DNA of 64,000 nt from positions 357,745-421,744 of the forward strand of contig JAEPNP010000004.1 of assembly GCA_017643395.1 (NCBI GenBank), in the 5' to 3' direction. This stretch comes from Rhodothermales bacterium. GTDB taxonomy: Bacteria; Bacteroidota; Rhodothermia; Rhodothermales; UBA10348. Position numbers and translations under genes: made by a program. The notes under the pieces were generated by a model. That model worked only from the letters and a program-made list of their open reading frames with translations, ran no database searches and had not been told where the DNA came from. This document shows, piece after piece, positions 57,142-64,000 of this stretch (position 1 is the stretch's first letter; every line of letters starts with the position of its first letter).

Positions 57142-58881
57142 CTACAAGCTAAAGACTCCTGCTGCCGTGCGCGCGTAAAGCTTGCCTCGCCAGGCGATGA
57201 TCTCCAGGGAGTGCTCCGGCGAATCCGCGAGATTCACCCATCGTCCGCCTTTCCACTCGGCCGCCTCCGGGCCTGTAAGGAAGAGGCGACCGGAGAACGG
57301 GTCCGCCGACGGGAAAGCCAGCGATCGATCCGAGGGACTCCATCGACCATCCTTCCACCGAAAGCTGGCCACATCGTGATACGCAAAAGCAACCCCGTCG
57401 GCCGCGACCACGAAGCGCCCACCCGACTTCAATGTGAGCGACCCGAACACGTCGGTCCAGCCTGAGTCGGGACTCCACTGCACGAAGTCGGTCCCAGAGT
57501 GACCGTACAGGTGCCCGTCAAGGCCAAACACCACGGAGGTCAGTGGTTCAGGCGCGGCAAGATCCACCCACAACGCGTTGTGAGTGTCATACCTCCAGAC
57601 GCCGCCTTCAAGATCAATGGCCACCGGGAACACTCCCTGAGGCACGTCCACGAGTTCCTTGAGGGCGAACGGCAGGCGCTGGTCATGCCATGTTGAACCG
57701 TCGGCCGAGACCGCCAGAGAATTGCGGATAGGGATGGCGAGCGAATCGCCGAATCGTTGGAGGCGTTCGCCGCGCTGTGTGCCTACCGCAGTCCAGCGCA
57801 GACCGTCCGTCGTTCGCATGACGACGCGCGAAGGAAGCAGCGCGTACAGGGCGCCCCGAGTGGGCACCAGGTTGTCCACGAAGCCAGGCAGACCGTCTGC
57901 GCAGGCGGTCGCCCGGGCGCCGACTTTACCACATAGCGGCCCCACCTCGGGTGAGGCAGCGATCCAGTCGTCTCCGAGTGCCGCCAGGGCTTTCATGCCG
58001 GATTGCGCCACTGGCATGGGCTCCCAGGTGCCTCCACCATCTCCCGACACCAGAAAGGCCTCTTCCGCCCAGGATACTCCGGTTGATTCCGTGCCGCTGG
58101 CGTAGAGCAGGCTCCCCTTTCCGGCAGCGAGCCTCGTTTCCTTTCTGACGCTCCGGGGCAGCGTTCCGGCCTCGGCCCACGAGCCGCCCCCATCGACCGA
58201 ACGCCAGATCGTGTCATTCTGGCGCGCGTAGAGGGTGCCGGATTCTCCAGATACCAGCGCCGTCACGTTGCGGTCGAGGCTCCCGGAAACGCCCCACTGG
58301 CCCGCCGACTGCATGTACAGGGTGCCGTCCACCAGCGCAACCAGCCCGTTCTGCCCAGCGGCCAATCGGCTAACCACCTGTCCCTCGAAAGCGACGCGCT
58401 TGATGGGCGATGGGACCTCAAACAGCCCGCAATGCGTGCCGGCGTACGCACGCTCCCCGGTTTCAACGACCGATAGCACCTCGCCACCGATGTTGGCAAA
58501 CCGGCTGCATCCGGCCGGGGTGCGGAACGCCTCGGCCTCATTGTGCCAGCGCCCGCGAGAGTCCCTCCAACGCAGTCCTCCCCGTGAACGCCCGGTATAG
58601 AGCCGTCCGGACGGGCCCGCGTACACAAAGTGGCTTCCTTCGTCGAAAACCTCCAACCACTCGGATCCAGTCGAAGGTCGTTCATAGACCTTGGTGTGCC
58701 CCCCGTACGGGGAGGGCTTCGAAAGGGCCAGGGCGGATCCGTCGGGACTCAGGTGGAGTGCGGTTGCAAAACCCGTATACGGCCCTGTCTGCTGCCAGGA
58801 AGAACTGTTGTTCGGCTCGACGGCGTCGCAGCCGGAGATGAGCAGAAGGAGGATCGCGGCGGTCAGGATAGCTCGATGCAC
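57142..58881 (-). CDS. Asp-box (BNR-like) repeat lipoprotein
   Basis: 579 aa with a lipobox (LLISGCD, Cys18). The body carries several Asp-box-type motifs, S-x-D-x-G-x-(S/T)-W: SVDGGGSWAEAG, SGDGGGTWEPMP, TTDGLRWTAVG and SADGSTWHDQ. Regular Trp-rich strands (PDGSALALSKPSPYGG onwards) point to a sialidase-like propeller without visible catalytic residues. Similar proteins serve as photosynthesis-assembly or surface-binding propellers. It is separated from the ArsR operator by a 150-base divergent gap. Confidence 0.85.
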   Translation of the reverse strand: MHRAILTAAILLLLISGCDAVEPNNSSSWQQTGPYTGFATALHLSPDGSALALSKPSPYGGHTKVYERPSTGSEWLEVFDEGSHFVYAGPSGRLYTGRSRGGLRWRDSRGRWHNEAEAFRTPAGCSRFANIGGEVLSVVETGERAYAGTHCGLFEVPSPIKRVAFEGQVVSRLAAGQNGLVALVDGTLYMQSAGQWGVSGSLDRNVTALVSGESGTLYARQNDTIWRSVDGGGSWAEAGTLPRSVRKETRLAAGKGSLLYASGTESTGVSWAEEAFLVSGDGGGTWEPMPVAQSGMKALAALGDDWIAASPEVGPLCGKVGARATACADGLPGFVDNLVPTRGALYALLPSRVVMRTTDGLRWTAVGTQRGERLQRFGDSLAIPIRNSLAVSADGSTWHDQRLPFALKELVDVPQGVFPVAIDLEGGVWRYDTHNALWVDLAAPEPLTSVVFGLDGHLYGHSGTDFVQWSPDSGWTDVFGSLTLKSGGRFVVAADGVAFAYHDVASFRWKDGRWSPSDRSLAFPSADPFSGRLFLTGPEAAEWKGGRWVNLADSPEHSLEIIAWRGKLYARTAAGVFSL

Positions 58882-58998
58882 ATCGAGGAGTCAGTTGGGA
58901 ATGGGGTCCGGGCACTAGCCGCTCGACCGTCGGCAATGGTAACACTACTCACCAGTCACGAGAGATCGTGGGCGCTGGGGTGTTGTGGGACTTCGCAG

Positions 58999-59026
58999 TT
59001 GACATACAACCAATCGGTTGTATATT
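58999..59026 (+). promoter_or_regulatory. arsR-type promoter with overlapping palindromic operator
   Basis: TTGACA (58999-59004), a 16-base spacer and TATATT (59021-59026) make the promoter of the gene at 59032. A perfect inverted repeat, ATACAACC-AATC-GGTTGTAT (59004-59023), covers the spacer and overlaps both boxes. The site is typical of ArsR-family autorepression. The -10 ends only five bases before the ATG, so the transcript must be nearly leaderless or start within the coding start. Confidence 0.85.
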
Positions 59027-59031
59027 GGCGC

Positions 59032-59406
59032 ATGCTCACCACGATCGAAGACCGAAGAGACCGCGTGTTTCACGCCCTGGCTGACCGAACCCGTCGGGAT
59101 ATCCTGCGCCGGTCGCTGACGGAGGAGCACTCCATCACGGAACTCGCAGGTGCCTACGACATGAGCTTCGCAGCCGTTCAGAAGCACGTGAGCGTGCTTC
59201 ACGGGGCCGGTCTGCTGAAAAAGCGTCGCGCCGGGCGCAGGGCGATGACCTCCGGAGACGTGGAAGGCATTCGCTCTGCCGCGGTGCTCCTGCGCGAACT
59301 GGAAGACCTCTGGCGCGGCCGCATCGCCCGAATGGAACAGCTTCTGGAGGCTGACGCCGTCGACCAGAACAGCCTCTCTCCTCATCCCCTGAAATCCCTC
59401 AAGTAG
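59032..59406 (+). CDS. ArsR-family winged-helix repressor
   Basis: 124 aa from the ATG at 59032; the frame is open back to 58630 only across the divergent gene. The N-terminus DRRDRVFHALADRTRRDILRRSLTEEHSITELAGAYDMSFAAVQKHVSVLHGAGLLKKRRAGRR is a SdpR/ArsR winged helix, without the CVC metal motif of ArsR proper. It belongs to the group that pairs with SRPBCC/AHSA1 genes. It is followed two bases later by that gene. Confidence 0.93.
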   Translation: MLTTIEDRRDRVFHALADRTRRDILRRSLTEEHSITELAGAYDMSFAAVQKHVSVLHGAGLLKKRRAGRRAMTSGDVEGIRSAAVLLRELEDLWRGRIARMEQLLEADAVDQNSLSPHPLKSLK

Positions 59407-59408
59407 CC

Positions 59409-59894
59409 ATGCCCGTCCTCAACGTTTCGCACGACCTGGAGACACTTCGCCTGACCATTGTTGCCGAGTTCGCTGCGTCCAAGGAGCGACTTTGGGCCAT
59501 GTACAGTGACCCTCGGCAACTGGAACGCGTGTGGGGACCTCCCTCGCATCCGGCCACCTTCGTCGACCACGAACTGAAGGTGGGCTCCCGTTCTACCTAC
59601 TTCATGACCGGTCCCGAAGGAGAGAGGTACCATGGCTTCTGGGAGATTACCGGTGTCGACGAGCCCCACGGATTCTCGTTCGATGACGGATTTGCGGATG
59701 CCGACTTCAACGCGAATCCCGATATGCCCATGGCGCGAACTGACTTTCGGTTCGAGAGCGTAGCGGGCGGAACCCGCGCCACCTTTGTGAGCACTTATGC
59801 CAGCCGGGAGGCACTCGAGACTGTGCTCAAAATGGGGGTCGTGGAAGGGGCTACCGCAGCGATCAATCAGATTGACGGCCTGCTTGCGGAGTAG
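59409..59894 (+). CDS. SRPBCC / AHSA1-domain protein
   Basis: 161 aa START-like fold: TIVAEFAASKERLWAMYSDPRQLERVWGPPSHPATFVDHELKVGSRSTYFMTGPEG, FWEITGVDEPHGFSFDDGF and a C-terminal helix (LKMGVVEGATAAINQIDGLL). AHSA1-type domains bind hydrophobic ligands. It forms a two-gene operon with the ArsR-type repressor. The 3' end overlaps the convergent oxidoreductase gene by 32 bases, so transcripts are antisense at their ends. Confidence 0.92.
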   Translation: MPVLNVSHDLETLRLTIVAEFAASKERLWAMYSDPRQLERVWGPPSHPATFVDHELKVGSRSTYFMTGPEGERYHGFWEITGVDEPHGFSFDDGFADADFNANPDMPMARTDFRFESVAGGTRATFVSTYASREALETVLKMGVVEGATAAINQIDGLLAE

Positions 59895-60876
59895 TGTCGA
59901 GGGCTGCCAGTTCGAGCACGATCGATCCCAGACGCGCTTCGGATTCCACCCGACGGTGCGCCTGCACGGCCTCTTCGAGGGGCAAGCACTGATCGACCAC
60001 GGCGGTCAGGCTGCCTTGCTCGATCATCTCTGTCAGTGCGTTCAATTCGTCCAGGGTCTCCCGTGCAAAGGCAAAGCCGGCCTTTTTCCCCTCACGGCTC
60101 GGCCAGAGGCTCGCCCGGAGCATGTCCGACAGTTTTGGATTGGCAGTCAGGTAACGCCCTCCCGGTTTCAGCGTGGCCATGCATGAGGAAAAGGAGCGCG
60201 TGGCGACCATGTTGAGGATGACGTCGTAGCGCCTGCCGGACGCAGCGAAATCGTGCGTGCTGTAGTCGACAAAGTGCTCCGCGCCCAGCCTCCGCAACAT
60301 CGCCTCTTTGTGGGCAGCATCCACGACAGTCACTGAAGCGCCCATCGCCCTTGCAATTTGTACTGCGAACGTGCCGATGCTGCCGCCGGCGCCGTTGATG
60401 AGCACCGTTTCTCCCGGCTGAATCTCCGCCCTGCGCATGAAGTGCAACGCGTTGAGTCCCCCCAATGGCACTGCGGCGGCCTCGAAGTGGCGCATGTTAC
60501 GTGGTTTCGCAGTGACCGTGTAGCTGTCAGGCACGCACAGAAACTCGCCGTACGCGCCCATGCGAAGCTGCGCAGAGCCGTAGACCGCATCGCCCGGATC
60601 GAATCGAGTCACCTTCTCTCCTACCGCCTCCACGACGCCCGAGAAATAGCCGCCCAGGATGGGGCGGCGCGGGCGGCGCACTCCCAGCGCGAATCGGAGC
60701 GGCAGCCAGAACCACTTGACCGGGAAGCGAAAACTTCGGAGCTCGCAGTCGGACTTGGTGACTTCGGTCGCGCAGACCCGGACCAGGATCTCGTCTGGCC
60801 TCGGCTCGGGTGCGGCGACCTCTGCCAGGTGCAAGACCTCCGGTGGACCATACTGCCTGTAGATGATCGCTTTCAC
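59863..60876 (-). CDS. NAD(P)-dependent quinone oxidoreductase-like (zinc-less MDR) dehydrogenase
   Basis: 337 aa medium-chain dehydrogenase/reductase. The N-terminal domain is GroES-like (MKAIIYRQYGPPEVLHLAEVAAPEP), with GDAVYGSAQLRMGAYGEF near 96. The nucleotide-binding domain has ETVLINGAGGSIGTFAVQIARAMGA (Gly-rich Rossmann loop near 160) and EALTE-like end EEAVQAHRRVESEARLGSIVLEL. Zinc-ligand cysteines of alcohol dehydrogenases are absent, so a quinone-reductase or enoyl-reductase type is preferred. It may be controlled by the same stress signal as the convergent pair; that is inference. Confidence 0.9.
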   Translation of the reverse strand: MKAIIYRQYGPPEVLHLAEVAAPEPRPDEILVRVCATEVTKSDCELRSFRFPVKWFWLPLRFALGVRRPRRPILGGYFSGVVEAVGEKVTRFDPGDAVYGSAQLRMGAYGEFLCVPDSYTVTAKPRNMRHFEAAAVPLGGLNALHFMRRAEIQPGETVLINGAGGSIGTFAVQIARAMGASVTVVDAAHKEAMLRRLGAEHFVDYSTHDFAASGRRYDVILNMVATRSFSSCMATLKPGGRYLTANPKLSDMLRASLWPSREGKKAGFAFARETLDELNALTEMIEQGSLTAVVDQCLPLEEAVQAHRRVESEARLGSIVLELAALDTTPQAGRQSD

Positions 60877-60926
60877 AGTCGCGTCGGTTTCATCCGGGGC
60901 CTGGTGAAAACCCGCCTTGCCTATCG

Positions 60927-61385
60927 CTAAACCAACAGGCGTGGGTCGAACGCCGCTGGCGCAGGCGGACTGGGGGTCAACTTGCTGAAATCCGGATGAT
61001 CAGGATTAATGAGGTAGTTCCACTCAACAGGGACGATAACACTCGGCACGGCGAGTGCGAGAGATTTCAGGCTGTCGAGCCACTTGTCTCCTACCTGTTG
61101 TGTCGCGGACCGGTACGGCAGCGCCTTCCAATCGCTGGGGAGATCTGATGGGGCCAGGCGCGTGATGTCGTCTTCTTCCAGAGCTGCCCAGAGAACAACG
61201 TGATTGAGCAATCGCGAACGGTCTCCAGCTTGCACGAGCATTTCCAGCATTGCCAACGACAGCGAACCGGATGCATATACCACCTTCCTTCCGACGCTAT
61301 TGAAGCGTCCGCCCGTGCGCTGCGCCCCCAGACCGGAAAAGGCAGTTGTCGCGTAGGCTTTGGCCGTGATTCTCCAGATTCGCAC
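60927..61385 (-). CDS. RES-domain toxin
   Basis: 152 aa RES-domain protein. The core shows the namesake Arg (QRTGGRFNSVG near 25), Glu (SLAMLEMLVQ near 47) and Ser (LAVPSVIVPVEWNYLINPDHPDF near 115) motifs. RES toxins are ADP-ribosyltransferase-fold enzymes that consume NAD+ or modify targets, and are neutralised by the Xre/ParS-type antitoxin encoded just upstream. The gap to that gene is five bases. The length is normal for the family. Confidence 0.93.
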   Translation of the reverse strand: MRIWRITAKAYATTAFSGLGAQRTGGRFNSVGRKVVYASGSLSLAMLEMLVQAGDRSRLLNHVVLWAALEEDDITRLAPSDLPSDWKALPYRSATQQVGDKWLDSLKSLALAVPSVIVPVEWNYLINPDHPDFSKLTPSPPAPAAFDPRLLV

Positions 61386-61390
61386 CGGCC

Positions 61391-61849
61391 CTAGGAGGGG
61401 ACTCCGTGGGCTATTTGGCCCAGCAGCCGCTCCACCAGTTCCGCTCCCGGTTCTGTGCGGACATACTCAAGTGGAGTCACTCCCCCAAGGGCGTAGTTGG
61501 ACTCCTTCATCCAGGACCTGGCAGCATCCTCGCCACCCAGCACGGAGGCCGCATATTCGAGGAGTCGGCCAACGCGATAGACCCGCTCCGACTCGTCCGG
61601 GGGCAATTTCTCCTCACTCTTCCTTCGTGCCAGGGTCCGGACGGACACGTGGATGACGTCGGCAAATTCCCTTTTCGTCAAGTCCAGGACGGATCGAACC
61701 GCCTCCAGAGATCCGGTTGGCAATCCCTCGGAGACCTTGCGCGCCGCCGTCGGCAGATCCCAGGCGAGATACGCGTACGTGCCCTTTGAAGCCGCTGCCC
61801 CGCTCGTGCCGGCCGTCGAGGATCCAGGCTTTGCCTTCACCTTACCCAT
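61391..61849 (-). CDS. Xre/MbcA/ParS-type antitoxin
   Basis: 152 aa from the ATG at 61849. After a ~25-residue Ser/Ala/Gly-rich N-terminal tail, residues ~40-95 form the Xre-like helix-turn-helix (LEAVRSVLDLTKREFADVIHVSVRTLARRKSEEKLPPDESERVYRV). The C-terminal MbcA/ParS-toxin-binding domain follows (AASVLGGEDAARSWMKESNYALGGVTPLEYVRTEPGAELVERLLGQIAHG). It is antitoxin to the RES protein downstream. The operator candidate lies five bases upstream of the start. Confidence 0.93.
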   Translation of the reverse strand: MGKVKAKPGSSTAGTSGAAASKGTYAYLAWDLPTAARKVSEGLPTGSLEAVRSVLDLTKREFADVIHVSVRTLARRKSEEKLPPDESERVYRVGRLLEYAASVLGGEDAARSWMKESNYALGGVTPLEYVRTEPGAELVERLLGQIAHGVPS

Positions 61850-61854
61850 GATTG

Positions 61855-61887
61855 TGCCTTTTGGCGTATTGACAGATGCCTTTTGGC
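61855..61887 (-). promoter_or_regulatory. twin operator sites for the antitoxin (22-bp apart)
   Basis: TGCCTTTTGGC occurs twice, at 61855-61865 and 61877-61887, exactly 22 bases apart (two helical turns). Each is a GCC-TTTT-GGC inverted repeat; on the minus strand it reads GCCAAAAGGCA. Location just upstream of the Xre start, in the 104-base gap to the next gene, fits autoregulation of the TA operon. Confidence 0.75.
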
Positions 61888-61953
61888 TTTGTACGGCGGG
61901 TGTAGGAGAAGGTTCTGGTCTTCCTCGGCAGGGGTCGGCGTTCAACGCGCACG

Positions 61954-62343
61954 CTACTCCTCGAAGGCGTCGAGCTTTCTGGCCCCGTCGAATAGCGTTA
62001 CGCTCTCCTGCAGGGCACTGACCCGAAACATGGTGAATATGGCAGCCGCGCCGATGACAAGCAGCGTGCCCAAGCCTCTGGATTGCGTGGGATCTGCGGC
62101 CCCGGAGTCGATCAGTCCGAAGCCCATCGCCCAGCTGAACAGGCCGGCAACAAAAAGGACACCACCGATGAGCCCGGCGGTCGCGCGCCCCCATCGAACC
62201 TGGTTCCGGAGTCGATCGATTCTGGCTGAAACGACGTCCTGGTGACCTCCTTCCTGGAGCAATTGCTTGTCCGCGTAGCTCAGGCCCGTGGCGATGTCGG
62301 GTTGGCTGGCCAGCCAGCGGGCTGCTTTTTCGGTAGTAGTCAT
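61954..62343 (-). CDS. small two-helix membrane protein
   Basis: 129 aa from the ATG at 62343, overlapping the Lgt-like gene stop by four bases (ATGA). A soluble N-terminal segment (~50 residues, EKAARWLASQPDIATGLSY) precedes two transmembrane helices (about 57-78 and 90-108) and a charged tail (VTLFDGARKLDAFEE). No family was recognised. The function may be linked to the Lgt-like protein it is coupled to. Confidence 0.72.
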   Translation of the reverse strand: MTTTEKAARWLASQPDIATGLSYADKQLLQEGGHQDVVSARIDRLRNQVRWGRATAGLIGGVLFVAGLFSWAMGFGLIDSGAADPTQSRGLGTLLVIGAAAIFTMFRVSALQESVTLFDGARKLDAFEE

Positions 62344-63158
62344 GGGCTCAGGCGACGGGCAGCTAGTGGGAGAAGGAGGAGAGCCGACCCGGCCAGCCAT
62401 TGGCCGGGTGTCAGTCCGAGGTAAGTGACATCGGCCACCCGGAGGAAATCGAGACCGAACCTGACGGGCATGTACAACGCGACAAACGCCAGCGCGAACG
62501 GGAAGTCTGCCCCAAACCGCTGTCGGAGGATGACAAACACCGGGCAGACGATGAGCGCCAGGAAGATCAGTTCGTAGAGCCCAAGGTCATGAAAAGCCTG
62601 TTCGGGAATCGGGACGGACGCCAGTTCGGCCTTGGAAAACGTCGAAACGGCGTACGCTTGCCCGGCCTCACTTTCCAGGGATACCGCCAGCGGAAAGTCG
62701 CTCAGCGATCCCGGGTGGTCATGAACGACGGCGCAGCCTGCGCGGCCGATTGCGAGTGAGAACGGGAACACGAAGGCGATGAGGTGGAGGTATTTCAGTG
62801 CGTCGCCGCGGCTAAGGTCGCGGGAGACGTATCGCATGAACACGGCCATGGCCGTGAGCCCCCCGATCATCCCGCCAAATGAGCTCAGGTGTTCCCAAAA
62901 TCGCAGGAGGATCAGCGGGTCTCGCCGGATGGATTGCGGGAAGTAGAGCAGGACGGCCACTAGGTGCGCGCCGACGAGCCCGCCGACAAGGACCCAGGTC
63001 ATGAGGCGGTCCAGGACCGCTCGGTCCAGACCCATCTGCCCGGACAGGCGACGCGCCATCCATACTGCAAGCGCGACCGCGGCGGCGACGAGCACGCCGA
63101 ACGGCTGAATGGCCAGCGGTCCGAGGGAGAGTGGCGGGATGTTGATGAATGGGATCAC
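62340..63158 (-). CDS. Lgt-like (prolipoprotein diacylglyceryl transferase family) paralogue
   Basis: 272 aa from a GTG at 63158, which gives an Lgt-type start (MIPFINIPPLSLGPLAIQPFGVL). A GTG at 63200 would add 14 residues. About seven transmembrane helices. Family marks are GAHLVAVLL, HLSSFGGMIGG, GRAGCAVVHDHPG, LYELIFL and VRFGLDFLR. The canonical Lgt signature is G-R-x-G-N-x-x-N-x-E with an essential His in S-F-H-G-G; here the block reads SSFGG with no His, and GRAGC lacks the Asn. It may be a paralogue with altered activity, not the housekeeping Lgt. Confidence 0.82.
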   Translation of the reverse strand: MIPFINIPPLSLGPLAIQPFGVLVAAAVALAVWMARRLSGQMGLDRAVLDRLMTWVLVGGLVGAHLVAVLLYFPQSIRRDPLILLRFWEHLSSFGGMIGGLTAMAVFMRYVSRDLSRGDALKYLHLIAFVFPFSLAIGRAGCAVVHDHPGSLSDFPLAVSLESEAGQAYAVSTFSKAELASVPIPEQAFHDLGLYELIFLALIVCPVFVILRQRFGADFPFALAFVALYMPVRFGLDFLRVADVTYLGLTPGQWLAGSALLLLPLAARRLSP

Positions 63159-63236
63159 GGGCGATGGGGTGGTTGCTACGTCCGGCGCGGGGCGCCACAC
63201 CGACGATTGCGTGCAGCCGCCGGGGCAGCTCCTTGC

Positions 63237-64000
63237 TCACTCACGGTCGAGTATAAACTCGGGCGCCGATCGGTCCCTGAGGCACGCTTCCGCCTCTGCA
63301 TCGCCGGCCGAATGATCGCCGATTGAGACGAATTTCGCCGCGACGCGCATCGCACAACCATCTCCACCCCAGTCCTGCGTGGGCGTGTGCCCCGCGCCGC
63401 GGACGACGACAACCCTGCTGTTCGAAAGAGTCTCCGATGCCTGCAAGGCCCACTTTGGAGGTGTGGCTGCATCATACTCCCCGGCAATGAGCAGCGTGGG
63501 CACGTCGCTGGCGACCGCCATCACTTCCCGTTGTGGGCGTTCAGGCACGCCCCATGCGTCACAGACGGATGGGACTACGACGGCCGACTCAAGGCCAAAC
63601 AGCGCGTCGCCCGGTGAGGCCTCGCGGTTCCGCTCGGAGAATGGCAGGAACTCGCTGCACCAAACAGAAAGGCGCATTCCCCACGCAAAGCTGGAAGGAC
63701 CGATAGATCCGGCCACTCGCGCTCGGATGACACTCGTATCCCGCCTGGCGATGGCGTCGAAGAGGAAGGGGGCTTCGGCGATGGCCGATCGGGAACCCGT
63801 TGATACGAGAGTCGCTAGATCCGCACCTCGCAGCGAAATCCCACGGGGCCCATTCTGTCCCCTGATCGTCACCGGGATCGGCTGGCCTTCGGCGTGCTCG
63901 AGCGCGGCGTAGAATCGCGATCGCAGTTCGGGAAAGGCCGAATCGCAAGCAGGGGCAGCGAAGCAGTCTCGAAAGATCAGGTCGAATGCCTGCTGGAGGT
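63237..64000 (-). CDS. alpha/beta hydrolase, TAP-like C-terminal region (partial, 5' end beyond window)
   Basis: The frame is open on the minus strand from the right edge (codons in phase from 63998) to the stop at 63237, so this is the 3' part of a longer gene; a GTG at 63872 is internal. The visible 253 residues include a paired-Cys segment (FRDCFAAPACDSAFPELRSRF), typical of the tripeptidyl-aminopeptidase-like (TAP-like) C-terminal cap. The acid follows in LLIAGEYDAATPPKWA and the base in VVRGAGHTPTQDW, then a Cys in GDGCA. The nucleophile Ser lies in the missing N-terminal part. Likely a secreted peptidase or esterase. Confidence 0.82.
   Translation of the reverse strand, partial: LQQAFDLIFRDCFAAPACDSAFPELRSRFYAALEHAEGQPIPVTIRGQNGPRGISLRGADLATLVSTGSRSAIAEAPFLFDAIARRDTSVIRARVAGSIGPSSFAWGMRLSVWCSEFLPFSERNREASPGDALFGLESAVVVPSVCDAWGVPERPQREVMAVASDVPTLLIAGEYDAATPPKWALQASETLSNSRVVVVRGAGHTPTQDWGGDGCAMRVAAKFVSIGDHSAGDAEAEACLRDRSAPEFILDRE

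Overview
The window is a gene-dense stretch of GC-rich bacterial chromosome with no rRNA, tRNA, phage, insertion sequence or CRISPR array that I can see. Several points suggest a high-GC member of the Bacteroidota/Rhodothermota side of the FCB group, Rhodothermales-like. At least four proteins end in the C-terminal sorting domain of the type IX secretion system (T9SS). There are many lipoproteins with a clear lipobox, a SusC/TonB-type receptor, PadR-controlled orphan FtsX-type permeases, and short intergenic gaps with many 1-4 base overlaps. This placement is inference; no taxonomic marker gene is present.

Layout. 45-3599 (+) is an overlapping run: ABC ATPase, ABC permease, lipoprotein, amidinohydrolase. 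3601-5600 (-) holds a VanZ-like protein and a PLP decarboxylase. 5767-9539 (+) pairs a small I9-like lipoprotein with a large secreted subtilase. 9559-23145 is almost entirely on the minus strand. Its core is a translationally coupled operon: TonB receptor (18325-16292), ThuA protein, then a three-module SGNH / membrane-bound-dehydrogenase-type propeller / cupredoxin lipoprotein, DUF5946, chloramphenicol acetyltransferase-like enzyme and DUF6122. Around it lie SIMPL, RDD, endonuclease/phosphatase, P-loop kinase and small zinc-ribbon membrane proteins. 23325-26513 (+) encodes a tricorn-type protease. 26776-28866 (-) holds a TIMP-like lipoprotein, an FG-GAP lipoprotein, a small membrane protein and a VOC protein.

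28930-32830 and 38173-41090 are two PadR/FtsX-permease loci, one split and one fused. Between them are an aldo/keto reductase, YdeI-type, hydrolase, DUF2200, lipoprotein and dienoyl-CoA isomerase genes. 41166-46661 holds miscellaneous enzymes (GrpB, O-methyltransferase, sialate-esterase-type, YdeI, N-formylglutamate amidohydrolase-like). 46684-51249 (-) holds two hydrolases and a T9SS-exported NHL propeller/esterase pair. 51350-54654 carries a membrane AraC regulator divergent from a ToxR-like regulator that heads a T9SS-exported repeat protein. 54666-58881 holds a serine hydrolase, VOC protein and Asp-box lipoprotein. 59032-60876 is an ArsR-SRPBCC pair converging on a quinone-oxidoreductase-like gene. 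60927-61849 is a RES-Xre toxin-antitoxin pair. 61954-63158 includes an Lgt-like paralogue. A TAP-like peptidase runs off the right edge.

The most interesting items are: the SGNH-dehydrogenase-cupredoxin fusion, which has copper ligands where relatives carry cytochrome c; two distant intergenic clusters, each of three palindromic units on a 52-base period; a 32-base element shared by two promoter regions; and several well-formed operators (PadR, ArsR, Xre, and a PhoB-like triple repeat). I did not find a clearly new defence or biosynthetic system.
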